Source: Bordetella sp. BOR01 | Lineage (GTDB): Bacteria; Pseudomonadota; Gammaproteobacteria; Burkholderiales; Burkholderiaceae_B | Direction of reading: 5' to 3' | NCBI RefSeq assembly: GCF_019218885.1 | Contig: NZ_JAHUWT010000001.1 | Span: 1-64,000 of the forward strand | DNA: 64,000 nt | In this document: one piece after another, positions 8,063 to 19,957 of the stretch | Layout: each line of letters opens with the position of its first letter | Numbering within the stretch: the first letter of the stretch is position 1 | Notes under the pieces: model-generated | Seen by the model: the letters and a program-made list of their open reading frames with translations, nothing else | Database searches by the model: none | What the model was told of the DNA's origin: nothing | Position numbers and translations under genes: made by a program

Positions 8063-9789
8063 AGCGCGTGCCGTTCTTCGACAACCCCGTACTGCGCGGG
8101 CAACTGCCCACGTGGCGGGCCCGCCTGGTGTTGGTGATGCTGTTCGGCGGTTTTGCCGTGCTGGCCGGCCGTGCCTTGTATCTGCAGGGGCTGTCGACCG
8201 AATTCCTGCAGCAGCAGGGCGAGCGCCGTTACGAACGCACCCTGACGCTGGCGGCCACCCGGGGCAAGATCCTGGATCGCAACGGCGTGGTGCTGGCATC
8301 CAGCGTGCCGGCGCGCGCCATCTGGGCCATTCCCGAAGACGTCAAGCCCGCCACCGGTGCGCAACTGGCCGATCTGGCCAAGTTGCTGGAGACCTCGGTG
8401 GCCGACCTGCGCGGCCGGCTGGCCGACGAGGATCGCAACTTCGTGTACCTGAAGCGCCAGGTGCCCATGGAGGTGGCCGACCAGATCAAGAAGCTGGACG
8501 TGCCCGGTATTCACCAGCAGCCCGAGACGCGGCGCTATTACCCCGACGGGGAGGTCACCGCGCATCTGGTGGGTTTCACCAGCGTCGAAGACAAGGGCCA
8601 GGAAGGGGTCGAACTGACGTTCGATGACCTGCTGTCGGGTACGCCCGGCAGCCGCCGCGTGATCAAGGACCGGTTGGGTCGCGTCATCGAGGACGTCCAG
8701 GCCGTGACCTCGCCGGTCAATGGCCGCGATCTGAACCTGTCGATCGATACACGGCTGCAGTACCTGGTATATCGCGAACTGAACGAAGCCATGCAGCGCC
8801 ACCAGGCTGGTGCGGCCAGCGCCATCATCATGGATGTGCGCACCGGAGAGATCCTGGCGCTGGCCAGCCTGCCCACGTTCGACCCGAATCGCCGCGAAAC
8901 TTTTCACACGCCCAATCTGCGCAACCGCGCCATTACCGATACGTTCGAACCCGGCTCGATCATGAAGCCCTTCACCGCCGCGCTGGCGCTGGACCTGGGC
9001 CGCATCAACATGAGCACGCAGTTCGAGACCGGCAATGGCGCCTTCCGCTATCAGGGCAGCACCATTCATGACGTCAGCCGCAACGGTACGCTGACGGTGG
9101 GCGGCGTGCTGCGCCGTTCCAGCAATATCGGCATGACGCTGATCTCGGAAAAACTCGAGTCGCGCGAGATGTGGGAACGCTTTACCGAACTGGGCTTTGG
9201 CCGTGCGCCGCAATTGGGTTTCCCCGGCGCCGCGCCGGGGCGCCTGCGCCCCTGGGACCGCTGGCGCCTGATCGAAAAAGCAACCATGGCCTATGGCTAC
9301 GGGCTGTCCGTTTCGCTGCTGCAGGTGGCGCGTGCCTATACCGTGTTCGCCCGCGACGGCGACATGGTGTCGCCCACGCTGATCAAGCGCGACAGCGATC
9401 CGACCAGCGTCAAGGTTTACAACCCCAAGGTGGCCCAATTGGTGCGCACCATGCTCGAGGCCGCCGCTGGTCCGGATGGTGCCAAGGCGGCGCAAGTGCA
9501 GGGCTATCGGGTAGCCGGCAAGAGTGGCACGGCGCGCAAGATCGTCGATGGCAAGTACAGCATGCAGCGCTATCGCAGCTCGTTCGTCGGGTTTGCGCCG
9601 GTGTCCAACCCGCGCATCGTGGTGGCCGTGACCATCGACGAGCCCAAGGTGGGCGGCTACTACGGCGGCGCCATCGCCGCGCCGCTGTTCTCGACCATTG
9701 TGGGCGGCAGCTTGCGCATGATGGGCGTGCAGCCCGATGCGCCGTTCGAGTCGACCATCGTGGCAGGCGTAAAGGAGCCGGCGCGATGA
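8059..9789 (+). CDS. ftsI: Peptidoglycan D,D-transpeptidase FtsI (PBP3)
   Basis: This 576-aa septal class B penicillin-binding protein cross-links septal peptidoglycan with FtsW. There is one membrane anchor near residues 25-45, the N-terminal pedestal with RGKILDRNG, then the transpeptidase domain. Active-site motifs are complete: S300-I-M-K303, S354-S-N356 and K488-S-G490. It starts within ftsL (ATGA overlap) and ends overlapping murEF by 4 bp. Confidence 0.96.
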   Translation: MKRVPFFDNPVLRGQLPTWRARLVLVMLFGGFAVLAGRALYLQGLSTEFLQQQGERRYERTLTLAATRGKILDRNGVVLASSVPARAIWAIPEDVKPATGAQLADLAKLLETSVADLRGRLADEDRNFVYLKRQVPMEVADQIKKLDVPGIHQQPETRRYYPDGEVTAHLVGFTSVEDKGQEGVELTFDDLLSGTPGSRRVIKDRLGRVIEDVQAVTSPVNGRDLNLSIDTRLQYLVYRELNEAMQRHQAGAASAIIMDVRTGEILALASLPTFDPNRRETFHTPNLRNRAITDTFEPGSIMKPFTAALALDLGRINMSTQFETGNGAFRYQGSTIHDVSRNGTLTVGGVLRRSSNIGMTLISEKLESREMWERFTELGFGRAPQLGFPGAAPGRLRPWDRWRLIEKATMAYGYGLSVSLLQVARAYTVFARDGDMVSPTLIKRDSDPTSVKVYNPKVAQLVRTMLEAAAGPDGAKAAQVQGYRVAGKSGTARKIVDGKYSMQRYRSSFVGFAPVSNPRIVVAVTIDEPKVGGYYGGAIAAPLFSTIVGGSLRMMGVQPDAPFESTIVAGVKEPAR

Positions 9790-12617
9790 GCGCGATCCTA
9801 CCCTTGGCCCCCGCAACCGTCGAGGCGCTGGCCTGGCTGCGCGCGCGCGTTGCGGCAGGCGCGCAGTTGCGCCTGGACTCGCGCGAAGTGGCCTCGGGTG
9901 ATGTGTTCGTAGCCTGCTCCGGCGGCTCTGCCGACGGGCGTTCTTATATTGGCCAGGCGTTCGCCCGCGGCGCGGCAGCCGTGCTGTGCCAGGCGCCGGT
10001 GCCGGCCGGCGTGGGCGACGACGCGCGCGTGCATGCCGTGCCCGATTTGCGTGCCCTGCTCGGCGAACTGGCCGACGACTGGTACGGGCAGCCTTCGGCC
10101 GCCTTGAGCGTCGTGGCCATTACCGGCACCAATGGCAAGACCTCATGCGTTCAATGGGTGGCGCAGGCATTGACCGACGCCGGCAAACCGTGCGGCAGCA
10201 TCGGCACCCTGGGTGCGCTGCTGCCCGACGGCAGTTCGTTGGGCGGCAACCTGACCACGCCGGACGTGCTGAGCGTACATCGCATCCTGGCTGCCATGCG
10301 TGCCGCCGGCGCCCAGGCGGTGGCCCTGGAGGCTTCGTCGATCGGGGTGGAGCAGGGCCGGCTGGACGGCGTACGCATAGGCGTGGCCGGCTTTACCAAC
10401 TTGACGCGCGACCATCTCGACTACCACGGCTCGATGGAACGCTACGAGCAGGCCAAGGCCAGGTTGTTCCACTGGCCCGGGCTGGCTGCGGCGGTCATCA
10501 ATGCCGACGATGCGGCCGGCGAGCGCCTGTTGCGGGCATTGCCGCGCGAGCTGGCGCTGAGCTATACCCAGCAAGATATTCCCGCGGCCTTCCAGGCGCG
10601 CGATCTGCAGGCCACCGCGCACGGCCAGGTATTCACCCTGACTTCGCCCGATGGCGAGGCGCAGATCGTGACTTCGCTGCTGGGCCGCCACAACGTGTCC
10701 AACCTGCTGCTGGTGGCGGGCGTGCTGTACAAGCTGGGCTGGCCGCTGGCCCAGCTTGCCCGCGCGCTGGCGGCCACCCGGCCGGTCGATGGCCGCTTGC
10801 AGGTGGTCGTGCCGCTGCCGCTGCGTGCCCTGACCTCGGCCGGCCGTGGCCCGCTGGTCGTGGTGGATTATTCTCATACGCCCGATTCGCTGGTGCGCGC
10901 CTTGACGGCGCTGCGACCGGTGGCCGACGCGCGCGGCGGACGCCTGGTATGCCTGTTTGGCTGCGGCGGTGAACGCGATGCGGGCAAGCGGCCGGAAATG
11001 GGCCGTATTGCAGCCGATCTGGCCGACAAGGTCACTGTGTCCAGCGACAACCCGCGCGGCGAGGATCCGGCCGCCATCATCGCGCAGATTTTGCCGGGTA
11101 TTCCGCGCGGAGCACGCCTGTACGTCGAACCCGATCGCGCACGCGCCATCATGCAGACGATCTGGGCGGCCGATCCGGACGACGTTGTGCTGCTGGCCGG
11201 CAAGGGGCATGAAACCTACCAGGAGATCGGCGGGGTCAAGCTGCCGTTCGACGACCGCGAGTGGGCGCGCCTGGCCTTGCTGCTGCCGCACGCCGGCGCG
11301 TTGTCCACCGATTCCCGACGTATTGGCGCCAACGAAGTCTTCCTGGCGCTGGCTGGCGAGCAGTTCGATGGCCATGATTACCTGGCGCAAGCCGAGGCCG
11401 CGGGTGCGTGCGCCGCGGTGGTGGCGCGCCCGGTGGACGGGGCCTCGCCGCCGCAACTGGTGCTGGGCGATACGGGACAGGCGCTGCAGCGCATCGGCGC
11501 GGCGTGGCGGGCCCGGTTTGCGCTGCCGGTCATCGGTGTGGCGGGCAGCAACGGCAAGACCACCACGAAAGAAATGATCGCCGCGATCCTGGCCGATTGG
11601 CAGGGCGAGGCAGGCCGCCTGGCTACGGCGGGCAATTTCAATAATGACATTGGAGTGCCGCTGACGCTACTGCGCCTGCGTGCGCAGCACCGCGCCGCTG
11701 TGTTCGAGCTGGGCATGAATCATCCGGGGGAAATCGCGGTGCTGGCGGCCTTGGCGGCCCCGTCCGTGGCCCTGATTACCAATGCGCAGCGTGAACACCA
11801 GGAATTCATGCATTCGGTCGAGGCCGTGGCGCAAGAGAACGGCGCCACTATTGAAGCCTTGCCGCAAGACGGCGTCGCCGTGTTTCCTGGCGATGATCCC
11901 CACTGCGGGATCTGGGAAGTCCAGGCCGGCGCGCGCCGCGTACTGCGATTCGGATTGCAACCCGGGCTGGATGTCTACGCCGAGAATATCGAGGCTACGC
12001 CGCAGGATACGCGTTGCCGGGTGGTGACGCCGGCCGGCAGCGCCGACCTGGTGTTGCCGGTTCCGGGCGTGCACAACCTGCGCAATGCGCTGGCGGCCAT
12101 TGCCGCGGCGCTGGCCGCTGGTGCGCCGCTGGCAAGCGCCGTGCGCGCGTTGGCTGCGTTCAGCGCCGTGGCTGGGCGCATGCAGCGCAAGGCCCTGGAC
12201 GACGGCACGATATTGATCGACGACACCTACAACGCCAACCCGGATTCGGTACGCGTTGCGGTAGACGTGCTGGCGCAACTGCCGGCGCCGCGAGCCCTGG
12301 TGTTGGGCGACATGGGCGAGGTCGGCGACAACGGCCCGGCGATGCACCGCGAGGTCGGAGAGTACGCCCGCCAGCATGGCATCGATGCGTTGTACACCCT
12401 GGGCGATGCCGGCCGCGACGCGGTAGCCGCGTTCGGGTCGGGCGCGCAGGCGTGCGAATCGGTGGACGAGATCGTGGCGGCGCTGCGCAGCACGCGACCG
12501 GCCAGCATATTGGTGAAAGGTTCGCGCTTTATGCGCATGGAGCGGGTAGTGAAGGTGCTGGCGACCAACAATAACAAGACCGCGGCCGAGCGCCAGGGAG
12601 ATCAGCATGCTGCTTGA
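9786..12617 (+). CDS. murEF: Fused MurE-MurF ligase
   Basis: This single 943-aa reading frame holds two complete Mur ligases. The N-terminal half (to about residue 495) is MurE, adding meso-diaminopimelate to UDP-MurNAc-L-Ala-D-Glu: ATP loop GTNGKTS at 114-120 and the DAP-specificity motif DNPR at 421-424. The C-terminal half (from about 503) is MurF, adding D-Ala-D-Ala: a second ATP loop GSNGKTT at 587-593 and the NANPDS segment. There is no stop, frameshift or long linker between them. A MurE-MurF fusion is known in Bordetella. The ATG at 9786 overlaps the ftsI stop; the frame is open far upstream but that part is out-of-frame ftsI. Confidence 0.95.
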   Translation: MSAILPLAPATVEALAWLRARVAAGAQLRLDSREVASGDVFVACSGGSADGRSYIGQAFARGAAAVLCQAPVPAGVGDDARVHAVPDLRALLGELADDWYGQPSAALSVVAITGTNGKTSCVQWVAQALTDAGKPCGSIGTLGALLPDGSSLGGNLTTPDVLSVHRILAAMRAAGAQAVALEASSIGVEQGRLDGVRIGVAGFTNLTRDHLDYHGSMERYEQAKARLFHWPGLAAAVINADDAAGERLLRALPRELALSYTQQDIPAAFQARDLQATAHGQVFTLTSPDGEAQIVTSLLGRHNVSNLLLVAGVLYKLGWPLAQLARALAATRPVDGRLQVVVPLPLRALTSAGRGPLVVVDYSHTPDSLVRALTALRPVADARGGRLVCLFGCGGERDAGKRPEMGRIAADLADKVTVSSDNPRGEDPAAIIAQILPGIPRGARLYVEPDRARAIMQTIWAADPDDVVLLAGKGHETYQEIGGVKLPFDDREWARLALLLPHAGALSTDSRRIGANEVFLALAGEQFDGHDYLAQAEAAGACAAVVARPVDGASPPQLVLGDTGQALQRIGAAWRARFALPVIGVAGSNGKTTTKEMIAAILADWQGEAGRLATAGNFNNDIGVPLTLLRLRAQHRAAVFELGMNHPGEIAVLAALAAPSVALITNAQREHQEFMHSVEAVAQENGATIEALPQDGVAVFPGDDPHCGIWEVQAGARRVLRFGLQPGLDVYAENIEATPQDTRCRVVTPAGSADLVLPVPGVHNLRNALAAIAAALAAGAPLASAVRALAAFSAVAGRMQRKALDDGTILIDDTYNANPDSVRVAVDVLAQLPAPRALVLGDMGEVGDNGPAMHREVGEYARQHGIDALYTLGDAGRDAVAAFGSGAQACESVDEIVAALRSTRPASILVKGSRFMRMERVVKVLATNNNKTAAERQGDQHAA

Positions 12618-13776
12618 AATCGCCCGCTGGCTCTCCGATGACGTGCGCGCGATTGGCGTGCTGGAATACATCACCATGCGGGCTGTGCTGGCCTGCGCCA
12701 CCGCACTGCTGATCGGCCTGGTAGCCGGCCCGCGCGTGATTCGCAAGCTGACCGAGATGAAGATCGGCCAGGCCGTGCGTGCCTACGGGCCCGAGTCGCA
12801 CCTGGTCAAGACCGGCACGCCCACCATGGGCGGTGCGTTGATCCTGATCGCGGTCGCCATCAGCACGCTGTTGTGGGCCGACTGGACCAACCGTTTCGTG
12901 TGGGTGGTGTTGCTGGTGACCTTCGGCTTCGGCTGGATCGGCTGGATGGACGACTACCGCAAGGTGGTCCATCGCGATCCCGAAGGCATGCCGGCGCGGC
13001 AGAAATTCTTCTGGCAAGCCACCATCGGCCTGGTGGCCGCGGTGTACCTGGCCTTTGCGGTCTCGGCCCCGGCCAATACCGAACTGTGGCCCTTGTTCAA
13101 GGCCTGGGTCAGCAGCGGCTTCGCCATGCCGTTGCCGACCCGTGCCGACCTGATCGTGCCGTTCTTCAAGTCGGTCAGCTATCCGCTGGGCGTGCTGGGT
13201 TTCGTGGCCTTGACCTGGGCGGTCATCGTGGGCACCAGCAACGCGGTGAACCTGACCGACGGCCTGGACGGCCTGGCCATCATGCCTACCGTGATGGTGG
13301 GCAGCGCCCTGGGCATTTTTGCCTACGTGGTGGGCCGGGTCGACTATTCCAAGTATTTGCTGTTCCCGTATATACCGGGGGCCGCCGAACTGATGGTGCT
13401 GTGCGCCGCCATTGCCGGCGCGGGCCTGGCATTCCTGTGGTTCAACGCCTATCCGGCCCAGGTATTCATGGGCGACGTCGGGGCGCTGGCGCTGGGTGGC
13501 GCGCTGGGCACTATCGCGGTGATCGTGCGGCAAGAGATCGTGCTGTTCATCATGGGCGGCGTGTTCGTGGTCGAGACGCTGTCGGTGATGATGCAGGTCA
13601 CCTGGTTCAAATATACCAAGCGCAAGTACGGGCAAGGACGGCGCATTTTCCGCATGGCGCCGTTGCACCACCATTTTGAAGTCGGCGGCTGGAAAGAAAC
13701 CCAGGTCGTCGTGCGTTTCTGGATCATCAGCATGATGCTGGTGTTGATCGGCCTTTCCACTTTGAAGTTGCGATGA
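12607..13776 (+). CDS. mraY: Phospho-N-acetylmuramoyl-pentapeptide transferase MraY
   Basis: This 389-aa polytopic inner-membrane enzyme transfers phospho-MurNAc-pentapeptide to undecaprenyl phosphate, forming lipid I. About ten hydrophobic helices are seen. Diagnostic motifs are TPTMGG near residue 74, the Asp pair of [18 protein letters not shown], and the C-terminal APLHHHFE that binds nucleotide. The start overlaps murEF by 11 bp, consistent with coupled translation; murD starts in an ATGA overlap at the end. Confidence 0.96.
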   Translation: MLLEIARWLSDDVRAIGVLEYITMRAVLACATALLIGLVAGPRVIRKLTEMKIGQAVRAYGPESHLVKTGTPTMGGALILIAVAISTLLWADWTNRFVWVVLLVTFGFGWIGWMDDYRKVVHRDPEGMPARQKFFWQATIGLVAAVYLAFAVSAPANTELWPLFKAWVSSGFAMPLPTRADLIVPFFKSVSYPLGVLGFVALTWAVIVGTSNAVNLTDGLDGLAIMPTVMVGSALGIFAYVVGRVDYSKYLLFPYIPGAAELMVLCAAIAGAGLAFLWFNAYPAQVFMGDVGALALGGALGTIAVIVRQEIVLFIMGGVFVVETLSVMMQVTWFKYTKRKYGQGRRIFRMAPLHHHFEVGGWKETQVVVRFWIISMMLVLIGLSTLKLR

Positions 13777-15302
13777 ACAGCCCCGAGCCCTTCCGCGCCG
13801 ACGCGCCGCTTGTCCTGATCCTTGGGTTGGGCGAGACGGGTGTGGCTGCCGCGCGCTGGTGCGCCCGGCAGGGTGCGGCGCTGCGCGTAGCCGATACGCG
13901 GGCCGAACCGGGTGGGCTGGCTGCCTTGCGCGCCGCACTGGGCGATGCGCAGGTTGATTACCGCCTGGGCTGCGGCGACGTCTTCGACCCGGCCTTGCTC
14001 GATGGCGTGTCGCAATTGGTACTGAGCCCCGGGCTGGCGCCCGGTCAGGAACCGGCCCGCGCGCTGCTGGAGCAGGCCGTCGAACATGGTATCGAAGTCG
14101 TGGGCGAGATCGAGCTGTTCGCCCGAGCCCTGGCCGAACTGGCCGAGGCGCGCGACTATCGCCCGCGTTTGCTGGCCGTGACCGGTACCAACGGCAAGAC
14201 CACGGTCACGGCGCTGACGCGCCAACTGGTCGAGGCCGGTGGCCTGACGGTGCGTGCCGCCGGTAATATCGGTCCGGCCGCGTTGGCTGCGCTGATCGAC
14301 GCGCTGGAGGCCGGCGATCTGCCGCAGGTATGGGTGCTGGAGCTGTCCAGCTTTCAGCTCGAGACGACTCGCAGCCTGGCGGCCGATGCCGCCACGGTGC
14401 TCAATGTGACGCAGGACCACCTTGATTGGCACGGCGGCATGGATGCCTATGCCCAGGCCAAGGCGCGCCTGTTGAAGCTGGCGCGTGTCGCTATTGTCAA
14501 TCGCGACGATCCGCGCGTGACCGCCATGGTCGACACGCTGGCGGCCATGGATGTGCGCAGTTTCGGCCGCGACATGCCGGGCCTGGTCGGCGACATGGGC
14601 CTGGAACCGGGTCAGGGCATGGCGTGGCTGGTGGCTTGCGAACCCAACGATTTCGATGAGCCCGCACCGCCGGTGCGTCGCAAGAAAGATGCGCCGCCGC
14701 CGCGCCGCGGCGCCGGGCGCGTCAGTCGCCTGATGCCCCTGGATGCGCTGCGCATCCGGGGCCAGCACAACGGCCTGAATGCCCTGGCGGCACTGCAACT
14801 GGCACGGGTATTGAATATCGGCTGGGGCCCCTTGCTGCGCGCCTTGCGCGAATACACGGGCGAGCCCCATCGAGCCGCGTTCGTGCGTAGCATAGGCGGG
14901 GTCGATTACATCAACGACAGCAAGGGCACCAATGTGGGTGCCACGGTGGCCGCCCTGGAAGGGCTGGGCCAGCCGGTCGTGCTGATTGCCGGCGGCCTGG
15001 GCAAGGGGCAGGATTTTTCGCCGTTGGCGCCAGTCGTGGCGCGCCATGCGCGCGCGGTGGTGCTGATCGGCACCGATGGTCCCGAGATAGGGCGCATGCT
15101 GGCCGACACCGGCGTGCCTTGCGTGGCCGCACAAGACATGCGCGATGCCGTACGGCGCGGCGCCGAACTGGCGCAGCCCGGCGATGCCGTGCTGCTGTCG
15201 CCGGCATGCGCCAGCATGGACATGTTCCGCAACTACCCGCATCGCGGCGCGGTGTTCGCGGAAGAGGTCGAAGACCTGGCCCGCGACCGGGGAGAGGTGT
15301 AA
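13773..15302 (+). CDS. murD: UDP-N-acetylmuramoyl-L-alanine--D-glutamate ligase MurD
   Basis: This 509-aa cytosolic ligase adds D-Glu to UDP-MurNAc-L-Ala. The Rossmann start is [15 protein letters not shown], the ATP loop GTNGKTT lies near residue 139, and the substrate motifs include [12 protein letters not shown] and NDSKGTN. At roughly 470-ish residues minus the insert it would be near normal; the extra length is an Asp/Glu-then-Pro/Arg/Lys-rich stretch at about residues 290-318 in the central-to-C-terminal region (see findings). It is joined by 4-bp and 1-bp overlaps to mraY and ftsW. Confidence 0.94.
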   Translation: MNSPEPFRADAPLVLILGLGETGVAAARWCARQGAALRVADTRAEPGGLAALRAALGDAQVDYRLGCGDVFDPALLDGVSQLVLSPGLAPGQEPARALLEQAVEHGIEVVGEIELFARALAELAEARDYRPRLLAVTGTNGKTTVTALTRQLVEAGGLTVRAAGNIGPAALAALIDALEAGDLPQVWVLELSSFQLETTRSLAADAATVLNVTQDHLDWHGGMDAYAQAKARLLKLARVAIVNRDDPRVTAMVDTLAAMDVRSFGRDMPGLVGDMGLEPGQGMAWLVACEPNDFDEPAPPVRRKKDAPPPRRGAGRVSRLMPLDALRIRGQHNGLNALAALQLARVLNIGWGPLLRALREYTGEPHRAAFVRSIGGVDYINDSKGTNVGATVAALEGLGQPVVLIAGGLGKGQDFSPLAPVVARHARAVVLIGTDGPEIGRMLADTGVPCVAAQDMRDAVRRGAELAQPGDAVLLSPACASMDMFRNYPHRGAVFAEEVEDLARDRGEV

Positions 15303-16495
15303 TGAGCCTGTTCGCCGACCTGACCGCCAGTGTCAACGCCGTGCGCCCCGGGCGCACCCGCATGCGCAACTACGATGCGCCGCTGGTGCTGTGCACGACG
15401 ACGCTGTTGCTGCTGGGGCTGTTGATGGTGTATTCGGCCTCGATCGCCTTGGCCGATGGCCCGCGCTATGCATCATACGGGCGCTATTACTTTATCTTGC
15501 GCCACGGCTTGTTCCTGTGCGCCGGGCTGATGGCTGGCGCGGTGGTCGTGGCAGTGCCCATCCGGGTCTGGCAGCGCCTGGCGATGCCGGGCTTCATGGT
15601 CTCGCTGGCCTTGCTGGTGCTGGTGCTCATTCCCGGCATCGGCCGTGAAGTCAATGGCGCGCATCGTTGGATTCCGCTGGGCCCGGTGAGTTTCCAGCCC
15701 TCTGAATTGATGAAGCTGGCTGCCTTGCTGTATGCGGCCGACTACACGGTGCGCAAGCAAGAGCACATGCAGGCTTTTTCGCGCGGCTTCCTGCCGATGG
15801 CCTGCGCCCTGGGCGGGGTGGGCATGCTGTTGCTGCTCGAGCCCGACCTGGGTGCGTTCATCGTGATCGTTGCCATCGCCGTGGGCATCCTGTTCCTGGG
15901 CGGTATCAACGGCAAGTATTTCAGCAGCCTGCTGGCTGTGCTGGGGGGCACATTCCTGGCGCTGATTTGGCTGTCGCCGTGGCGTCGTGCGCGCCTGTTC
16001 GCGTACCTGGATCCCTGGAACGATGCCAATGCGTATGGCAGCGCCTATCAGTTGTCGCATTCGTTGATTGCGCTGGGACGCGGTGAATGGCTGGGCGTGG
16101 GCCTGGGCGCCAGCGTCGAGAAGCTGCATTATCTGCCCGAGGCGCATACCGACTTCCTGATGGCCGTGGTGGGCGAAGAACTGGGTTTCGCCGGGGTGGC
16201 GCTGGTGATCGTGCTGTTCGTGGTCTTGATCCAGCGCGGCTTCGACATTGGCCGCCAGGCCATCGCCATGGAACGTACTTTCGCCGGCCTGGTCGCGCAC
16301 GGCGTGGCGATCTGGTTCGGCGTGCAGGCGTTCATCAATATGGGCGTATGCCTGGGCCTGCTGCCCACCAAGGGGCTGACGCTGCCGCTGATGAGCTACG
16401 GCGGATCGGGCATCGTGATGAATCTGTGCGGGCTGGCGCTGATGCTGCGCGTGGACATCGAGAACCGCATCATGATGCGGGGAGGGCGCACATGA
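15302..16495 (+). CDS. ftsW: Septal peptidoglycan glycosyltransferase FtsW
   Basis: This 397-aa SEDS-family polymerase forms glycan strands at the septum with FtsI. About ten membrane helices are seen, with the family landmarks [17 protein letters not shown] (the SEDS loop), [10 protein letters not shown] with its key Asp, and the closing [16 protein letters not shown]. The ATG at 15302 overlaps the murD stop by one base. An upstream in-frame start at 15119 would translate murD in another frame and is rejected. Confidence 0.95.
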   Translation: MSLFADLTASVNAVRPGRTRMRNYDAPLVLCTTTLLLLGLLMVYSASIALADGPRYASYGRYYFILRHGLFLCAGLMAGAVVVAVPIRVWQRLAMPGFMVSLALLVLVLIPGIGREVNGAHRWIPLGPVSFQPSELMKLAALLYAADYTVRKQEHMQAFSRGFLPMACALGGVGMLLLLEPDLGAFIVIVAIAVGILFLGGINGKYFSSLLAVLGGTFLALIWLSPWRRARLFAYLDPWNDANAYGSAYQLSHSLIALGRGEWLGVGLGASVEKLHYLPEAHTDFLMAVVGEELGFAGVALVIVLFVVLIQRGFDIGRQAIAMERTFAGLVAHGVAIWFGVQAFINMGVCLGLLPTKGLTLPLMSYGGSGIVMNLCGLALMLRVDIENRIMMRGGRT

Positions 16496-17565
16496 ATACG
16501 CGCACCGTCCTTATCATGGCTGGCGGCACGGGCGGGCACATCATGCCGGGCCTGGCGGTGGCTGACGTGCTGCGCGAGCGAGGCTGGCGCGTGCTTTGGC
16601 TGGGCAATCCCGACAAGATGGAAGGCCGGCTGGTGCCGCCGCGCGGCATCGACCTGGTACCCCTGTACTTCCAGGGTGTGCGCGGCCGTGGCGCGGCCGC
16701 CATCCTGAAGTTGCCGTTCTTGTTGCTGCGTGCCTGCGTGCAGGCCTGGCGCCATCTGTCGCAAGTACGGCCGGACGTGGTGCTGGGCATGGGCGGCTAT
16801 GTGGCTTTCCCGGGCGGCGTGATGGCTGCCGTGCGCGGCCTGCCGCTGGTGGTGCACGAGCAGAATGCCGTGGCCGGCACCGCCAATCGTTGGCTGGCCC
16901 GCCTGGCGCGCCGGGTGCTCAGCGGTTTTCCGAACGTTTTGCCGCGCGGGGAAGTGCTGGGCAACCCCGTGCGCAACGACGTATGCACGCTGCCCGAACC
17001 GGCGGCCCGCTATGCAGGGCGCGGCGGACCGCTGTGCATGCTGGTCGTGGGCGGCAGCCTGGGTGCGCAGGCACTGAACGCCACGCTGCCGCGTGCCCTG
17101 GCCCTGATCGAGCCGCAGGCGCGGCCGCATATCACGCACCAGGCCGGCGAACAGCATCTGCAGTCCTTGCGCGATGCCTACGCCCAGGCTGGCGTACAGG
17201 CCGATTGCCGCGATTTTATCGACGACATGGCGGCGGCCATGGCCCAGGCCGACCTGCTGGTGTGCCGCGCCGGTGCCATGACGGTGGCTGAAGTGGCGGC
17301 GGCCGGCGTGGCTGCGCTGTTCGTGCCATTCCCGCACGCCGTCGACGACCATCAGACGGCCAATGCGCGCTTCCTGAGCGATGCACAGGCTGCCTGGCTG
17401 TGTCCGCAAGCGGACCTGACTGCCGAGTGGCTGGCCGATTGGCTGCGCCAGCGCACCCGCCCCGAACTTCTGGCCGTGGCCGAACGGGCGCGCCAACGGG
17501 CGCGTCCGCAGGCTGCGGCCCATATCGCCGATGTCTGCGAACAGGCAGCGAGGCGCTCATCATGA
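16492..17565 (+). CDS. murG: UDP-GlcNAc:lipid I N-acetylglucosaminyltransferase MurG
   Basis: This 357-aa GT28 enzyme adds GlcNAc to lipid I on the cytoplasmic face of the inner membrane to give lipid II. It shows the N-terminal [10 protein letters not shown] loop, the [11 protein letters not shown] segment, VVGGSLGAQ starting the C-terminal Rossmann domain, and the UDP-binding [15 protein letters not shown]. It overlaps ftsW by ATGA and is itself overlapped by murC. Confidence 0.95.
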   Translation: MNTRTVLIMAGGTGGHIMPGLAVADVLRERGWRVLWLGNPDKMEGRLVPPRGIDLVPLYFQGVRGRGAAAILKLPFLLLRACVQAWRHLSQVRPDVVLGMGGYVAFPGGVMAAVRGLPLVVHEQNAVAGTANRWLARLARRVLSGFPNVLPRGEVLGNPVRNDVCTLPEPAARYAGRGGPLCMLVVGGSLGAQALNATLPRALALIEPQARPHITHQAGEQHLQSLRDAYAQAGVQADCRDFIDDMAAAMAQADLLVCRAGAMTVAEVAAAGVAALFVPFPHAVDDHQTANARFLSDAQAAWLCPQADLTAEWLADWLRQRTRPELLAVAERARQRARPQAAAHIADVCEQAARRSS

Positions 17566-18968
17566 AACACAGAATCCAGCATATTCATTTCGTCGGTATC
17601 GGCGGCTCGGGCATGAGCGGCATTGCCGAGGTACTGCTCAACCTGGGCTACACCGTCAGCGGGTCCGACTTGCAGGAATCGGCCGTGACCCGCCGCCTGG
17701 CCAGCTTGGGTGCACACGTGGCCGTGGGCCATACCGCCGCCAACGTGGCCGGCGCCGGCGCCATCGTGACCTCGACGGCCGTGGCGGGTGACAACCCCGA
17801 AGTCATCGCCGCGCGGGCGGCCGGCATTCCGGTGGTGCCGCGCGCCATCATGCTGGCCGAGCTGATGCGCCTGAAGCGCGGCATCGCAGTGGCCGGCACG
17901 CATGGCAAGACCACCACCACCAGCCTGGTGGCCAGTGTGCTGGCGGCTGGCGGGCTGGACCCCACGTTCGTGATTGGTGGCCGCTTGAACTCGGCCGGCG
18001 CCAATGCGCGGCTGGGCCAGGGCGAATACATCGTGGTCGAGGCCGACGAGTCGGATGCCTCGTTCCTGAACCTGCTGCCGGTGATGGCGATCGTGACCAA
18101 CATCGACGCCGATCACATGGACACCTATGGCCATGATGTGGCGCGCCTGAAAAGCGCCTTCATCGAATTTACCCAGCGCCTGCCGTTCTACGGCAGCGCG
18201 GTGCTGTGCGCCGACGATGCCAATGTGCGCGAGATCATGCCATTCGTGTCGCGGCCCATTACCACCTATGGCTTGAGTCCCGATGCACAGGTGCGCGGCG
18301 AGGATGTACAGGCCGACGGCACCCGCATGCGCTTCACGGTGCAGCGCAAAGATCGCACCACGACACTGCCGCCCCTGGCTGTCGAGCTGAACCTGCCGGG
18401 CCTGCACAACGTGCGCAACGCGCTGGCGGCGGTGGCCGTTGCCACCGAGCTGGGCGTGCCCGACGATGCCATCAGCCAGGCCCTGGCTTCGTTCAAGGGC
18501 GTGGGCCGGCGCTTTACGCAGACCGGCGAATTCGCCGTGCCGGCCGCGCATGGTGGCGGCACGTTCACCCTGATCGACGACTACGGCCACCATCCCGTAG
18601 AGATGGCCGCCACCCTGGCGGCCGCTCGCGGCGCCTGGCCCGAGCGGCGCATCGTGCTGGCTTTCCAGCCGCACCGCTATACCCGCACGCGGGATTGTTT
18701 TGAAGATTTCGTCCGCGTGCTGGGCGGGGCCGACGCCGTGCTGCTGACCGAGGTCTATTCGGCCGGCGAGGCACCTCTGGTGGCAGCCGACGGCCGCGCA
18801 CTGTCGCGGGCCCTGCGGGTGGCCGGCCGGATCGAACCTGTATTCGTGGACGACGTGGCCGACTTGCCGCGCGCCGTGCTGGATTTCGTGCGCGACGGCG
18901 ACGTGGTGGTGGTGATGGGTGCCGGATCGATCAGCAAGGTACCCGGCCTGGTAGGAGAACTGGCATGA
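17562..18968 (+). CDS. murC: UDP-N-acetylmuramate--L-alanine ligase MurC
   Basis: This 468-aa enzyme adds L-Ala to UDP-MurNAc, the first peptide step of the pathway. [15 protein letters not shown] opens the nucleotide-sugar domain, GTHGKTTT near residue 113 is the ATP loop, and the DDYGHHPVE segment marks the C-terminal domain. Length is typical. The ATG at 17562 overlaps murG; a longer in-frame reading from 17400 is murG in another frame. Confidence 0.96.
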   Translation: MKHRIQHIHFVGIGGSGMSGIAEVLLNLGYTVSGSDLQESAVTRRLASLGAHVAVGHTAANVAGAGAIVTSTAVAGDNPEVIAARAAGIPVVPRAIMLAELMRLKRGIAVAGTHGKTTTTSLVASVLAAGGLDPTFVIGGRLNSAGANARLGQGEYIVVEADESDASFLNLLPVMAIVTNIDADHMDTYGHDVARLKSAFIEFTQRLPFYGSAVLCADDANVREIMPFVSRPITTYGLSPDAQVRGEDVQADGTRMRFTVQRKDRTTTLPPLAVELNLPGLHNVRNALAAVAVATELGVPDDAISQALASFKGVGRRFTQTGEFAVPAAHGGGTFTLIDDYGHHPVEMAATLAAARGAWPERRIVLAFQPHRYTRTRDCFEDFVRVLGGADAVLLTEVYSAGEAPLVAADGRALSRALRVAGRIEPVFVDDVADLPRAVLDFVRDGDVVVVMGAGSISKVPGLVGELA

Positions 18969-19945
18969 ATCAATCCGTGACGCAGCCCGGCCCCGATGTG
19001 AAAGCGTTCGGCAAAGTGGGCGTTCTGTACGGCGGCCGTTCGGCCGAGCGCGAAGTCTCGTTGATGTCGGGCCAGGGCGTGCACCAGGCATTGCTGTCGG
19101 CGGGCGTCGACGCGCATCTTTTCGATACCGGCGAGCGCACGCTGGCCGATTTGGCCACGGCCGGCTTCGACCGCGTGTTCATTGCCCTGCATGGCCGTTA
19201 CGGCGAAGACGGCACCCTGCAGGGTGCGCTGGAATTGCTGGGCCTGCCCTATACCGGCAGCGGCCCGATGGCGTCCAGCCTGGCCATGGACAAGACCATG
19301 ACCAAGCGCGTGTGGTTGCAGCATGGCTTGCCCACCCCGGCTTTCGAGGTGCTCGACGCGCAGGCCGAGTTGCGCACCGTGCCCGACCGGTTGGGGTTGC
19401 CGCTGATCCTGAAGCCGCCGCACGAAGGCTCCACCGTCGGCATCACCAAGGTGGTTGGCTATTCCGACATGAAGGAAGGCTATGCGCAGGCCGCGAAGTT
19501 CGATGACGAGGTCCTGGCCGAGCAGTTCATCGCCGGACGCGAACTCACCGTGGCCGTGCTGGGTTCGGGTCGCTCGGCGCGCGCGCTGCCAGTGATCGAG
19601 ATCGTGGCACCCGGCGGCAATTACGACTACGAGCACAAGTACTTCTCGGACGACACCCAATATTTCTGCCCGGCCGATCTGCCTGATGCGGTGGCCCTGC
19701 AGGTGGCCGACCTGGCAGAGCGCGCCTACCGCGCGCTCGACTGCGCGGGTTGGGGCCGTATCGATTTCATGCTGGACGCCGCCAACCAGCCCTGGCTGCT
19801 GGAGGCCAATACATCGCCCGGCATGACCGGCCATTCGCTGGTGCCGATGGCGGCCAAGGCAGTCGGCATGAGCTATGCCGAACTGTGTGTATCCATTTTG
19901 TCCGAGGCTGCCTGCAAAGTGCACAGCCCCGCCCGCAACTCTTGA
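18965..19945 (+). CDS. ddl: D-alanine--D-alanine ligase
   Basis: This 326-aa ATP-grasp enzyme makes the D-Ala-D-Ala that the MurF half of murEF then uses. Visible are [17 protein letters not shown] near the N-terminus, [22 protein letters not shown] for ATP binding, and the Mg-binding [13 protein letters not shown] near the C-terminus. It belongs to the ddlB position of the dcw cluster and overlaps murC by 4 bp. ftsQ follows after 12 bp. Confidence 0.95.
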   Translation: MNQSVTQPGPDVKAFGKVGVLYGGRSAEREVSLMSGQGVHQALLSAGVDAHLFDTGERTLADLATAGFDRVFIALHGRYGEDGTLQGALELLGLPYTGSGPMASSLAMDKTMTKRVWLQHGLPTPAFEVLDAQAELRTVPDRLGLPLILKPPHEGSTVGITKVVGYSDMKEGYAQAAKFDDEVLAEQFIAGRELTVAVLGSGRSARALPVIEIVAPGGNYDYEHKYFSDDTQYFCPADLPDAVALQVADLAERAYRALDCAGWGRIDFMLDAANQPWLLEANTSPGMTGHSLVPMAAKAVGMSYAELCVSILSEAACKVHSPARNS

Positions 19946-19957
19946 CCGGAACGATCC

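Noticed and set aside
9171-9785. N-terminal extension of murEF
   Set aside because: The frame is open but reads through ftsI out of frame. The ATG at 9786 has the normal operon overlap.
7852-9816. 654-aa minus-strand frame opposite ftsI
   Set aside because: Antisense shadow of a motif-rich gene; rich in His/Arg/Gly with no recognisable domain.
12529-15242. Two long minus-strand frames opposite mraY and murD
   Set aside because: Shadows; the sense genes overlap and are complete.
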